Assembly (NCBI GenBank): GCA_010094025.1
Contig: ML991788.1
Coordinates: forward strand, 310,001 to 374,000
Direction: 5' to 3'
DNA: 64,000 nt
Source: Viridothelium virens
Lineage: Eukaryota > Ascomycota > Dothideomycetes > Trypetheliales > Trypetheliaceae
The notes beneath the pieces are model-generated. The model did not search any database, had not been told where the DNA came from, and was given only the letters and a program-made list of their open reading frames with translations. Shown piece after piece: positions 24,768 to 35,104 of the stretch; within the stretch, counting starts at the first letter, position 1, and each line of letters starts with the position of its first letter. A program made the translations under genes and the position numbers.

Positions 24768-25325
24768 AGTATTTCCACAAAGACTAGAGATCATTGTTGA
24801 AGGCTTTGCATGCCTAGACTCCAACGGTTGCTGTTCGAGTTGGCCGATGGTTTGACCTGAACAAGTTCGAGAGTCCCCAGGGCAAAATTTCTACAATGGC
24901 AGAGAAATTAGACATAGGTTCCGAAGGGAGAGCGAAAGAGAATAAAGGAGAGAGAGGATCGAAAAAATAACTGGCTGAGGGGTACGGTTGACCATTTCAG
25001 ATGCTCTCGAGCCGGAAAGCCCCCAACCAAGATTTCGGTCATGCCAAATGTTGGCGACCCTCGTGCATTCGATGAATGTAGCACATGAGTAATGTGCTAG
25101 AATTTCGAGGCGGTTGCTGTCTGCGGTAAGCCAGACCTGCTGAGGGTTTGATAGATGTAACCCTCGGCAGCCCCGTCGGCGGTCCACGCGCAAGGTCGAT
25201 ATCTAGATTATAGTACAATGGGATTACATACCTCATCCCTTGTTCTTCTCTATACAAAACATTCCATCCCTAATGAATTTTCCTCTCTATCCACCCTCCA
25301 ACAATCTTCCCCAAATGCATCCCAC
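24768..25325. other. Intergenic, convergent gene ends
   Basis: It lies between the stops of the urea transporter (+) and the mitoribosomal gene (-). No gene motif seen. Confidence 0.4.
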
Positions 25326-26779
25326 TCACCCCACCCTCGTCGGAATCTTGACCTTCCCCCTCTTCCGATCATCATGCGGCGCGCCATACCTCCACCCCAC
25401 CCCCCTCTCACTCAAGCCATCCCGCCCCACATCCTCCACCCTCACATCCTCAAACCGAAAATCCCACCTCCGTCCCTGCACCACCCTCATGCGCCTCGCC
25501 TCGTCCTCTCTCCTCCTCACCTCCCTCTCCCTCTCCCTCTCCTCCCTCTCCCTCTCGTCCTCCTCCACCCTCTCCCGCACCTCCCGATCCGTCATGCCGC
25601 TCGCCCGATACCGCTCGGCGTGCACAAGCTGCGGATGCGGGATGCGGGCGTGCGCGGGGAGCAAGGAGGCGCTGAAGGCGGCGGCGGCGTCGGTTCGTGT
25701 GAAGACCCGCGATTCGGAGACCGGCACGAAGAGCTGCGGCCGCGTGGCTGGGTGCACGGGGAGGTCGTTGATGGGTTCGTGCGCGAGGGTTGGGGCGCGC
25801 GAGCGGGTGGAGGAGGTGGAGATCGGGGAGGTGGCGTCGAAGGGGGTGGTGGGCAGCATGGAGAGGATGGCGGTTTGGTAGGGGGTTGCGCGCTTTTTGC
25901 CCTGCGTTGGTGCGGAAGAGTGGGTGGTTAGTTGGGTGTGGTGCGGGAGGGGGCGGAATTTGGGGGGTCTGTGGGAGAGGGAGGCTTGGGGGGATTTGGG
26001 ATTTTCAGAGTAGAGGTTCTGATGAATTTTTTTGTAACCAGGGAGAGGTCTTCAAGACTAATCGAATTTTCGGTATCTCATCATGTGGAGTGGGCCAATG
26101 GTCCTCGGCAGGGGGGACATAGTTGAGAAGCACATACCTGCTTGATCCATTCTTCCTCAATTGTTTTTAATCTTACAACTGCGCCGACTCTTTCGATGGC
26201 TACCCCCAATTGTGCGCTCACCGTCCTCACGTCCAAACCCCCATCCTTGACTCGTCGAAAGATTTCGTCTCGAAGCTCCACACTCAGAACCGGTTGACTC
26301 ATAAACTGGGTGTTCTGCGGGAATGGCCTTAGATCCTCCATGCTCTCTGAAGATACCTTGTTCCCGTCGCCTTTACTTTCCTGTTCTTGTCGTCTTGCCT
26401 CTCTCCGTAACCGCGCTGCGTCAGCCTCCTCACTTGAAGCTTCTTGGGCATCAGGATCCTCCTCATTCTCAGCCTCTTCCTTGTCTTGCTCTGCCTTGGA
26501 TCTCGACTTCTCATTGGCATCTTGAGCTCGGATCAAGCGTCCGGCTTTGTCGTAGGCACTGAGATAGTTTGTCGAATTCGGTAGAGGGTCATGAAATACT
26601 TGACCAGGTCCGTTGAGCCAAGCATACATTTGGCGTCGCAAGCGTGTCATTCGCTTGCCACGCGAGCTTGAGGAGGAAAAAGGGCGGCTGGAAGTGGAGC
26701 ATCCTGGACAAGACCGGGCGAGAAATTGCAGCGGCAGTGATTGGCTTGCTGAACTGGGGAGAGGAATCCGTGGAGGCAT
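25326..26779 (-). CDS. Mitochondrial small-subunit ribosomal protein, Bot1/MRPS35 type
   Basis: Two exons, 26779-26138 and 25901-25326, joined over a 236-nt intron, give 405 aa. The start MPPRIPLPSS begins a Ser/Arg-rich, acid-free mitochondrial targeting region. The mature part has QMYAWLNGPGQVF, STNYLSAYD, RPFPQNTQFMSQPVLS and VSAQLGVAIERVGAVVRLK, then LAHEPINDLPVHPATRPQLF and IPHPQLVHAERYR. These are the conserved blocks of the fungal Bot1p/mitochondrial regulator family, a component of the mitoribosomal small subunit. An acidic coiled-coil segment lies about 95-150, and a strongly charged Glu/Arg repeat tract lies in the last third. The open frame extends upstream of 26779 without an ATG. 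The intron is the longest in the left half. Confidence 0.85.
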
Positions 26780-28028
26780 GAGAAGTTCTACTGAAGCAGA
26801 GCTGTGAACAAGACAAAGAAAGGGGTTGGAGCCGCAATAGCTCACTCAATCGACTGGAAAGGCACGTCGTGGCGGTGGCGTTGATTGTCTGAAGATGGCA
26901 AGGTGGTGGTGGAATAATTTTAAGGCAAAGCAGCTCGAAACAGGGATTCCAGGGACGGGGAAAATCAACGTCACGTGCACTTTCGAGACGCATCCAATAA
27001 CAACCTGCAGACGATACAGTCGTAATTGCGCTTGGCTGCGGACCTCACGGTGCATACCTAATATGCTACATTATACCACTTTCGTTTTCTTATTAGTCCT
27101 TGTTTTCGCTTTTGAAATACCGAAAGCGTTGCGACTAGCTGATTTATTTTGGAGAAGCGGTTGCGCACATATATTGACAAAACCTCCAGAGACCTTGCCA
27201 AATTTGAAATTCGCTATCATGTATCTCGTCCTTTCATGCTCCAGAACCTTGCTGTCAAAGATATCATGCACAAATGCCGAGCCTAACATCAACACCATGC
27301 TATCCGTGTAGAAAAGCTTCAGATGCCTAGCAAGAACCATAGTGAAACAGTAGCCAGTACTGCCAATACTGTAAGGACTGAGTGTGAAATGCGCCTTGCA
27401 ATGTAGAAGAAAACTTTCAGGTGAATGGCCCCGGATGTGCAGTTCAAGGAAAATTTCGATAGCGACAGCCTTTTCCCCTTTGCCCCCCCACCATCCAAAC
27501 AAAGAAGAGTAGGAGTGATCCTGTAATCCAGTGTATCCGCTTTCGACTTCTGGTACAAACCGCCCATAGCCCATTAAAACACAAAGAAAAGACCCAAGGG
27601 AATCAGCAGGAAGGAGTGCGCCGTTGCTCCCAGCAATGTATGATTCGTAAGGACAGTGAATCCGAATCAGAATGGTCCGTCCATGTGAAAATGAAGCAAT
27701 CCCCAACCAGCCTAGGAATCAACGCGTCCGAAGTGTAGGAAAAACGCAATAGGGGGAATCTCGCGCAAATACTGTGCCTGAAACCTGCGTCCATGCATGA
27801 AGTCCATAACAAATGCATCCCTCCCAGATGAAGTCCTTGTAAAGTAGTAAATGGGCAAGACTAGCCCAACGCTCAACCGAGACGATTAAGCGCAGTAGAA
27901 GAAAAGTTCATCACGAGTCGACGTAGAGACCGTAGGTCCTCTCGTCTTCTTCGAAATTACGGTAAGGAGAAAGAGCTAGATGTTCGAATTGAGTCGGGGA
28001 GTCCACTAGATGTGCGGACGATAATAGA
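26780..28028. other. Intergenic with E-box upstream of the mitoribosomal gene
   Basis: A 211-codon open frame on - at 27071-27706 has no ATG start and no motif, and I treat it as chance. The WHI3-like gene ends at 28029, so its 3' UTR lies here. Confidence 0.4.
26971..26977. promoter_or_regulatory. TCACGTG E-box
   Basis: The motif lies about 190 bases upstream of the mitoribosomal protein ATG. CACGTG is the bHLH/Cbf1-type core, often found before respiratory and mitochondrial genes in ascomycetes. One short match, so weak. Confidence 0.3.
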
Positions 28029-29804
28029 TCAGCGACCCATCATATAGTCGTTATGGCCAGCACCCATGGCGTTGAAGCCAGGGCCACCAGCCACGGTAGT
28101 GGCAATGCCGCCTACTGGCTGAGCACGCATAGGACCGCCCATATTGCTGCCAAATCCAGGGTTGCCAAAAATACCGCCCATTCCAGTACCAAAGCTTGGA
28201 GCATCGCCGTTCATGTAAGTCCCTGCTCCTAGCCCAGGAGGTGCGGCAAGGCCAGGCGGAGGGCCAGCTGCAGTTGAGAAGCCGGGGGGGCCGCCCATAG
28301 CATTGCCCATTCCATTCACGCCTCCACGCGGTGACATAGGAGTAATGGGGTTCATACTATTCGCTTGACCCGTACGGACGCCGAGAGGATTCTTCGAGAA
28401 GCTCAGTCGGATGCCGCCCTTGACGCTGTTGTGGAGCGGATGGCCGTAGAGTTCGTTCAGGGCCTTGGTGGCGAAAGAGACATCTTCGAACTCGACAAAA
28501 CACATGGGTCCGTTCTGCTTGGTTCGGAAGCAAAGACGCTTGTACCCGCGCTGTTTGGAAAACATGGCCTTGAGCTCGTCCTCAGATGTATCTATCGGAA
28601 GATTACCAACGTAAAGGGTATTGCAGGGGGGATTCTGATCTGCTGGATTGATGGGAGGATAATTATGTCGCTGGTAGTGTTGTGGCGTCAGTTGGTAGTT
28701 GGAATTTGGACCGATCGCTGACATAGGGCCTGGCGAGAGAGCGGAATTAGGAGACTGAATAGGAGGCATTACACGAGGCGAAGTAAACGTAGACAAAGGA
28801 GGTGATGTGGTCGGAGTTCCATTGGTCTCAGTGTTTAACGATAAAGAAGAAAACCGGGAAATGGGAATTTGAGGGTTGGTGAAACGGCGCTGATTCATAT
28901 TGTTGTTGGATTGGCCGCTTTTCGCGTAAGCAACAGGATCTTTAAGCAACTCATCCGTTTCGTCGTTGACCAAATCATCGTTGATGACTGACTTGCCAGT
29001 GATGCGCGGTTGATCGCGGAACGTGTTCGACAACGGTGATTGGGGTGAGAAGAGACTCTGAAAATGCGAGTTTGCGTCAGGAACGGGAAATTCCCCGTTA
29101 TTCAAACCAGGGGTGCTGTTGGGAGGAGAGAGTTTCTCCATAGATTGGAATGTGCCATTGAATCGAGAAGATTGGCGAGTGCCTTGGCCTGAGGAGGATG
29201 CGCTGGGTGAAGTTGAGTTGCTGGGTTGTCTCGTTGAAGTTCCATCCACGGTGCCTCGCCTTCCGATTTGTCCACTCATGCCATTAGGATATACCTCGAC
29301 AACCATGTTCGCATCATTTGCAGCATTAGGTTTCCCATTGAGTCTTTCTTTCGCCTCATTAGCACCCGCGGTAGTCTTAAATCGTGCAACTGCGGACAGA
29401 AAGTCCTTATCTTCAGGAAGGCTATGCTCGACAAATTGAGTGTCGATAAGGTCCTTGGCGAACAGCAGCATACTCCGGAGAGCCTCCTGACCGGTGCTGC
29501 GGGGCAGCTTGCGCAAGAATATGGTGGGTACATTGTTCATGTCCGTCGAGCTGAATGCCGGATCTATCTCATTTGTCGTCCACAGCGAAGGTCCGGCCCG
29601 ATCAATTGTGCCTCGATCGCCAATAGGTGAGATGTGGAAGGGTTTGGAGGCTGGACCGGCGTTATGCGCGAAGACGTCAGAGAACTGCGAATTCGAAGGT
29701 TGTTTCGGCGGCGAAGAGGAAGAATTGAAAGGAGCATGTGTGAATGAAGCGTTGCCTAATCCCGTGCCAGGACTGGTGTCCTTCGGACTTGGCCCTCCGG
29801 CCAT
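28029..29804 (-). CDS. whi3: WHI3-like RNA-binding protein
   Basis: A single exon encodes 591 aa. A C-terminal RRM spans about 394-475, with RNP2 NTLYVGNLP and RNP1-like PMCFVEFED, followed by the WHI3-type [11 protein letters not shown] first, degenerate RRM-like segment lies about 92-172 (TIFLRKLP). The rest is Ser/Pro/Asn-rich, and the tail is Gly/Met/Pro-rich, as in proteins that form condensates. WHI3 binds cyclin (CLN3) and other mRNAs carrying UGCAU and limits cell-cycle entry; fungal homologues affect growth and development. No long poly-Q run is present, unlike in yeast and Ashbya WHI3. The ATG at 29804 begins MAGGPSPKD. Symbol by family resemblance. Confidence 0.85.
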   Translation of the reverse strand: MAGGPSPKDTSPGTGLGNASFTHAPFNSSSSPPKQPSNSQFSDVFAHNAGPASKPFHISPIGDRGTIDRAGPSLWTTNEIDPAFSSTDMNNVPTIFLRKLPRSTGQEALRSMLLFAKDLIDTQFVEHSLPEDKDFLSAVARFKTTAGANEAKERLNGKPNAANDANMVVEVYPNGMSGQIGRRGTVDGTSTRQPSNSTSPSASSSGQGTRQSSRFNGTFQSMEKLSPPNSTPGLNNGEFPVPDANSHFQSLFSPQSPLSNTFRDQPRITGKSVINDDLVNDETDELLKDPVAYAKSGQSNNNMNQRRFTNPQIPISRFSSLSLNTETNGTPTTSPPLSTFTSPRVMPPIQSPNSALSPGPMSAIGPNSNYQLTPQHYQRHNYPPINPADQNPPCNTLYVGNLPIDTSEDELKAMFSKQRGYKRLCFRTKQNGPMCFVEFEDVSFATKALNELYGHPLHNSVKGGIRLSFSKNPLGVRTGQANSMNPITPMSPRGGVNGMGNAMGGPPGFSTAAGPPPGLAAPPGLGAGTYMNGDAPSFGTGMGGIFGNPGFGSNMGGPMRAQPVGGIATTVAGGPGFNAMGAGHNDYMMGR

Positions 29805-30717
29805 TGCGCTCGTGTTGCGACAGACTTCTTGTTGCCGGCGAGGTTGGTCGAGGAGGACTCGAGGACTTGGAGGGGGTAGCGGACGGTGTTTTGGGGCCAG
29901 CCGATCTGTGCCTGGTAGCCCAAGTAAGGCGGCAAGCAGTGTGAAGGCTATGCGACGAGGGTATTGCGTGCGCTGGAACTAGCGATCGTGTTTCAGTAGG
30001 AGGTGCAGCAGGACAGGGCTGATGGAGGTTGAGACGACGAAACGTATGCAATAAGCGTGCGGCGGAGGGTTGGGGACGGGCCAGGCTAGACAAGGCGCGG
30101 GCCGGGGGGAACAAAGGTAAGGGTAAGATTGGGGAAACAGGTGGATCGGTTGGGTTGTGTGGATGAGTGAACAATCAAACAGCAATCATGGCAACGGTCG
30201 AAGTAGTGTTGGTCGCGCGGTTCTCAGTTCTGGAGAGTGGTCGCGAGGCCTCGGCCAGGGACCGACAGCAGCGGATAACGTTAAGCACAAACCAGCGACC
30301 AGAGACACCAGAGCAGCAGCAGCAGAGCACCGAGAGGGTTGAGCGTCAACGGGACGCGAGTGAAGGCTCGGGCGCTATGGCGTAGCCTTGCTGCCTTGGA
30401 ATGGGCGTACCAGCTTCTCGCCTTGATTGGCCGATGTCGCGATTGGGACCACCGCGTCGGCGTAGTGGGGGGGCACTGCTGCGCTGACTTCCGTTCTCGC
30501 CTGCGCTTGCTCGCTCGCCCGCGTTTTGCAACGGGCGATGCCACGGACAGTGCCGTTGATCGTGTTCGAGCTGCTCCGGTTGGCGTGTTGAAACGGCGGG
30601 AGATGAGCAGAAACGGCGATGGTGGGCAGTGCTGCTCGTCGCCCGGTCTGCGCAGCAAGTCGTGCGCGATGGGCGAAAAGAAGATCCGACTCGAGGGCGG
30701 CGATGGTGAAGGAAGCG

Positions 30718-30752
30718 TGGAAAGTGGAAAGTGGAAAGTGGAAAGTGGAAAG
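30718..30752. repeat. GGAAAGT heptamer tandem repeat
   Basis: About five direct copies of GGAAAGT, uninterrupted, in the region upstream of the WHI3-like gene. Confidence 0.85.
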
Positions 30753-30876
30753 CTTTGCCTGGCGGGCTGCGAGGAGGTTAGCGCAAAGCGCGTGTGGGGC
30801 AGCAAGTGTTGCCTCCAAGTGAAGTTGGCATGGCACCTTGGATTATTGATGAGATGATGGGGAGAGACTTGGCGAT

Positions 30877-30904
30877 GGGGCCTTGGGGCCTTGGGGCCTT
30901 GGGG
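30877..30904. repeat. GGGGCCTT octamer tandem repeat
   Basis: Three and a half copies of GGGGCCTT in a row, about 120 bases from the heptamer array. Confidence 0.8.
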
Positions 30905-31315
30905 TCGATGGCACTAACGACGGCCCTCCGTATGGCTCAGAGTAGAGAGTGGTGACGGCTCAGGGCTAGCTGAAGTCAGAAACGCGCGACTTTGCGTGCT
31001 TGGGTCCATCCCAGCGCGCCGCGAGCCTGCGCATACAGACTACAGACACGTTCACGTCCTGGAGGTTTTTAGGACCCCGGGCGTTTATCCCACCGCATTG
31101 CATTTCTCAGCTGCACGCCGCGGCACCGGCTCCTGCTCCCCTAGCAGGGGCCCTCCTGGCCGTTTGGGCGCCGAGAACAGGTACCTGAGCCCTATTACCA
31201 CGCGCCCCCGCTGCTCGACTTGTACCGTTGTCTCCAAGCTTGGCCGCTCCTTCCCTCCCACGAGTGAGTCAACAGAACGCTAAGACGGCAGGTGTCCGAG
31301 GGTGCGAGGGCCAAA

Positions 31316-31342
31316 GTCTCACCACCTCACCACCTCACCACC
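31316..31342. repeat. CTCACCAC octamer tandem repeat
   Basis: Three direct copies of CTCACCAC. Confidence 0.75.
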
Positions 31343-32743
31343 TTTTGGTGTTTTGCTTATCTCTCCTCTGCCACGCGGGACGGCAGAGGCCCACCTGCGC
31401 CTGCCTAAACACTGGAGGTACTCGAAACTACCCGTGTTGGACCCTCCTCACTCCCGTATGCAACCTTTTCCTTCATGTTTCAGGCGACCTTGCGCTCCAC
31501 TCGCTCGTGGAGAGGCCGACCACTTTGTACCGCTTGCCGTTGCCGGTTTAGGTAAAAGGAGCTATCGAAAGACCGCGTTCGTGTTCATGGTCCAGCAGAG
31601 GTCCGAAGCATCTACGGAATAGTCTCAACTCTATGTCATGCTTTGCTCCATTAAAGTACCTATATAAGCTCACAGTATTCTTGGGCCTGCCCCTCTTTTA
31701 ACTACCCCTCCTGCGATGAAGGCCAAGCTCTGGCATCTTCCACCATTATCATTACTCAACCCTCGTCGCGACTCATGTCGTCCCGTCGAATCATCGGCTA
31801 CCTCGCGTCCTTGCAGTAGCGACGCACCGTAAGCTCTCGCGTTGCCGACGATCGCTGCATCCAGGCTGTTCCATCGACCAGCAACTCGGACCCGAGCGGC
31901 TGTGATAACATGACCTGACCTGATCGCCAGATAAACCCTCCCCTCTTGTCAGCCACTGAACTGTCCCTGTTCCGGTGTCCGCCTACGTGGGGTGCAGGAT
32001 CGGAAACCCCAGCCAATTGCAAGCTTCGACAGCACTCTATCGGGCGTGGCCTCAACCACTGACATGGGTCTGGGTCTAGAGTATGATGTGAATGAAATCG
32101 GCCATGCGTATGCTGTATGCGTTGCATGAAAAAACATTGTTACGTCAGTCTACGCCAAGAGGAGCGTTGCGGAGGGTTTTGCAGCATCTTTTTCATAAGG
32201 TAAGGTATCAATCATGCAGCGCCCGTCCAAAAATAGGACACGGCAGCAGCGACCAAGAACCGTTCCAGGTGGCTAGTCTGGACTACTGTGCCTTACAGGG
32301 CATAAGCCTCGCTCATCAAGATCTCGCTAGGGGGCCTCTCGAATTGTAAACAGCTAACAAAGGACGCTGGATAGACAATCTACATGTCCTTATCTTATTT
32401 CCTACTGAGCTCTTCTGTGCTTTAGCCTTCGTATCACTGGTGGCCTCCCGAAATACACGGTGGAGGAAGGTCGATACGGGGTACATCAGCCACCTCTGAT
32501 AGCGCCGCTGTTTCTTACTTCACCGCTCGGGCTACGAAAACTTATGTCACCGCGATAATTCTTTCATTTTGCTTGAACCCCTTCGTTGCATCCTGCGTTA
32601 AGCACATAACCGGGGGATTAAAATAATGAGAGATGCTCTCTGGCTGGAGCCCTCTCCCTATCGTCGCAAAGGCGGATATCTCTTTCTTAGTGCTAGACAT
32701 TGTTGACCTTGGGATTATGCAACCAGGAGTACTCCGTATCTCA

Positions 32744-34315
32744 TTAATCTTTGGGAGGTAAGTGACAATGCTCCTTCTTCACCTCGTAGAGTCCTTTCAG
32801 ACTCTTTTCCGGATCGACCTGTCTTAGCCGTGGAACGCCCTCCTCAACACAGCAATCAATATGCCTCACAAAACCCGTCTTGACCACGTTTTCAATCGTA
32901 ATCCTCTTCTCTGGATCTGGATGCATCATTTTCAATAATAACCTTTTCAGCGCCGGCTTTTGTAGCGCCTGAAACAGGGGCCCACAAGGAGGTAGATCCT
33001 CCGCATTCACAGCTGACGGATCCGGAATCTTCCCATCTGGATGCGACCATGACCACTCATCCCAGCCCTTCTTGAATCGCGCATAGGTTGCATGCTCCGC
33101 ATTCGCCGCATGCCATGGCGATCCATAAAACCGCAATGCAAAGAAGACAATCGCGCAGGACCACACGTCAAGGGGCCGCGGATCGTACTCCCGATCTCTC
33201 GCCAGCACCTCCGGCGCCATATACGGCACGCTGCCACAGATGCCTGGCTTACACTTTCGTACCTTGCCACTGCGACCATCACCGTCAGTATCGCCACCGA
33301 TACCACCTTCCCACCCGCCATCAAAGACATCCGCGACGCCAAAGTCCGCAATCTTGAGACATCCCGACGCCGCCAGCAGCAGATTCTCAGGCTTGATATC
33401 GCGATGCGCGACTCCCTTTGTGTGCAGATAATAGACCCCGTGCAGCAGCTGCTTCCACAGGCAACTGGCGTCGAGCGGAGTGAAGTAGCGCTTGTTGATG
33501 AGGGCGAAGAGCTCTCCGCCAGCACAATACTCCATGACGTGGTTCCAGCGGCAGCCACCGCCGCGAGAAGAGGAGGTACAGAGTGCGACAGTGGTGACGA
33601 CATTGGGGTGGTGCAGAGAGGCGGCGATACGGTATTCCGAGTGGACTTTGCGTGTGTAGTCGCCTTTCGATTCATTTGTTCCTCGGCTGCGGAATTCTTT
33701 GACCGCGAAGAGTTGGTTCGATGGCCCTTGGCGACGGACCATCAGGTGGACATGTGCGCTGGCTCCTTTGCCGAGGAGCTTGCCTTTGGTGCCATGCAGG
33801 AAGCCTGCAGGCTTGAACTCCGTCTTCAGTGGGAAGATTTCGATCTCGTGATCTTCTGGGGGAATGATACTGAGGTTTCGCGACTTTAGCCCAATGCCAG
33901 TGGGCGCATTGACGTGGAGAGATGGAAGAAGGCTCGCACTCGTCGCTGATAGTTCTGTACTGTGATCTGCAGACAGCGTCGGTCCAAGGTCCAAGGTTCG
34001 AGACCGGTTCCGTCCTGGATTTGGTCGTGCTTGTTCGTCGCTGAATTCTTCTTCGTGAGATCTTGTACTTGATGTGTTGTACTTAAGATCATGCCCCGAC
34101 ATTGGCCACGACTGTGAGTGTTGAGACTTTTCTTCCACCCTTTTGGGCTTTTCCTTGCGGGTACAGGCTCCATCCAAAGGTAAACGGGCATTTTTCTTTG
34201 CAGAAGAACTGACTAGGAAAGAAGTGAGTTTTTGGAATGTATTGGAGCTTTGTGATCGAAGACGACGCGTGTATTTGATCTTGTCCGTAGTCGTGCTTGT
34301 TGATACGGTAGGCAT
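32744..34315 (-). CDS. Serine/threonine protein kinase, HAL4/SAT4 (NPR/HAL5) type
   Basis: A single exon gives 523 aa from the ATG at 34315 (MPTVSTSTTT). A basic, Ser/Thr-rich N-terminus of about 180 residues leads to a full kinase domain: LLGKGASAHVHL (glycine loop), FAVKEFRSRG (ATP lysine), HRDIKPENLLL (catalytic aspartate about 306), DFGVADVF and SVPYMAPEV. The spacing and the stretch between the lysine and the catalytic loop (HPNVVTTVAL, WNHVMEYCAGGELF) match the fungal NPR1/HAL5 subfamily. SAT4/HAL4 and HAL5 in yeast stabilise the TRK potassium transporters and give salt tolerance, and others in the group control nutrient permeases. The exact member cannot be named. The frame is open four codons upstream but without an ATG. 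Confidence 0.88.
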   Translation of the reverse strand: MPTVSTSTTTDKIKYTRRLRSQSSNTFQKLTSFLVSSSAKKNARLPLDGACTRKEKPKRVEEKSQHSQSWPMSGHDLKYNTSSTRSHEEEFSDEQARPNPGRNRSRTLDLGPTLSADHSTELSATSASLLPSLHVNAPTGIGLKSRNLSIIPPEDHEIEIFPLKTEFKPAGFLHGTKGKLLGKGASAHVHLMVRRQGPSNQLFAVKEFRSRGTNESKGDYTRKVHSEYRIAASLHHPNVVTTVALCTSSSRGGGCRWNHVMEYCAGGELFALINKRYFTPLDASCLWKQLLHGVYYLHTKGVAHRDIKPENLLLAASGCLKIADFGVADVFDGGWEGGIGGDTDGDGRSGKVRKCKPGICGSVPYMAPEVLARDREYDPRPLDVWSCAIVFFALRFYGSPWHAANAEHATYARFKKGWDEWSWSHPDGKIPDPSAVNAEDLPPCGPLFQALQKPALKRLLLKMMHPDPEKRITIENVVKTGFVRHIDCCVEEGVPRLRQVDPEKSLKGLYEVKKEHCHLPPKD

Positions 34316-35104
34316 GGTTGAATGCACAAGAGAGTAGTAGAGCGATTTAGAGGCCTAGATGACTGGAAAATAAATGCGAAGGAGGACCGATCGAGGCTGT
34401 AGGACAATTCCTGCGCCGGCAGAGAGACTGTCACACCGCGGCTCAGTGAGTGCAAGTGGGACGTTGAGAATAGGAATAGGCCATTTCAAATTGGAGTGCG
34501 AGGTGCAGAACTAGGTTCGAGATGGGACAGAAGGAAGTCTGAGTTCTAGAGCTCACCAGGCTGTCCTCAGGCAAGAGCCAAATAGGAAGTGTAGCACGAC
34601 TTCCCAGAAGGTCCGCTGGTTCGCAAGCAATTTGACTCTTGTGCGCACAGGAAGCGACCGTTGGAATCGATAATCCAAATGGTCGAGCTGTTTCACCTGG
34701 TTTGCTGCATCCATGGTAGGCTCATCCAGAAGTAACCAGAGAAACGGGCGTCCATTCGTAAAGTACGCGTACATGGGTCGTAGGCGATAGTCTGATGGAA
34801 GGCTTTCACATGTGGACACTGGCTTCCTTTAAAAACTCAACCCACTGGCTCTGGCAGTTCGAACCACTAAGAGAAAAAGAGGTGAGGTATATCAAGAAAT
34901 TCTCGATATTGTCCTTTACCAAAATGAATTAGACTGCAAGGTTGGGTACAACTCCGAGAGCCCACCAGATTTCTGGCCTCACTTCTGCCCTTCTTAACAC
35001 ATCATTGTACGGTATCTACATAAAACATTAATAAAGACCGAGCTTTACGCAGAGAAAACTTCGTGATATGAACTTGACCTCTATCAAGAAGCCCTGGCTT
35101 TGCT
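34316..35104. other. Intergenic
   Basis: Promoter of the kinase gene and 3' flank of the spermidine-synthase-like gene, both on -. No motif seen. Confidence 0.4.

Larger units (their letters stand above)
29805..32743. other. Long GC-rich intergenic region with short tandem repeats
   Basis: About 2.9 kb lie between the WHI3-like ATG and the stop of the kinase gene. The first part probably includes a long WHI3 5' leader. Three clusters of short tandem repeats are listed separately. No frame on either strand carries a family motif. Confidence 0.45.

Noticed and set aside
25218-25931. Long plus-strand frames opposite the mitoribosomal gene
   Set aside because: Pro/His-rich translation is a shadow of the Glu/Arg repeat on the other strand.
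27071-27706. 211-codon frame on - downstream of the WHI3-like gene
   Set aside because: It lacks an ATG start, has no motif and lies in a likely 3' UTR.
30281-30857. Overlapping frames of 150-175 codons on both strands in the GC-rich region
   Set aside because: High GC lowers stop frequency; the translations are low-complexity and include tandem repeats.
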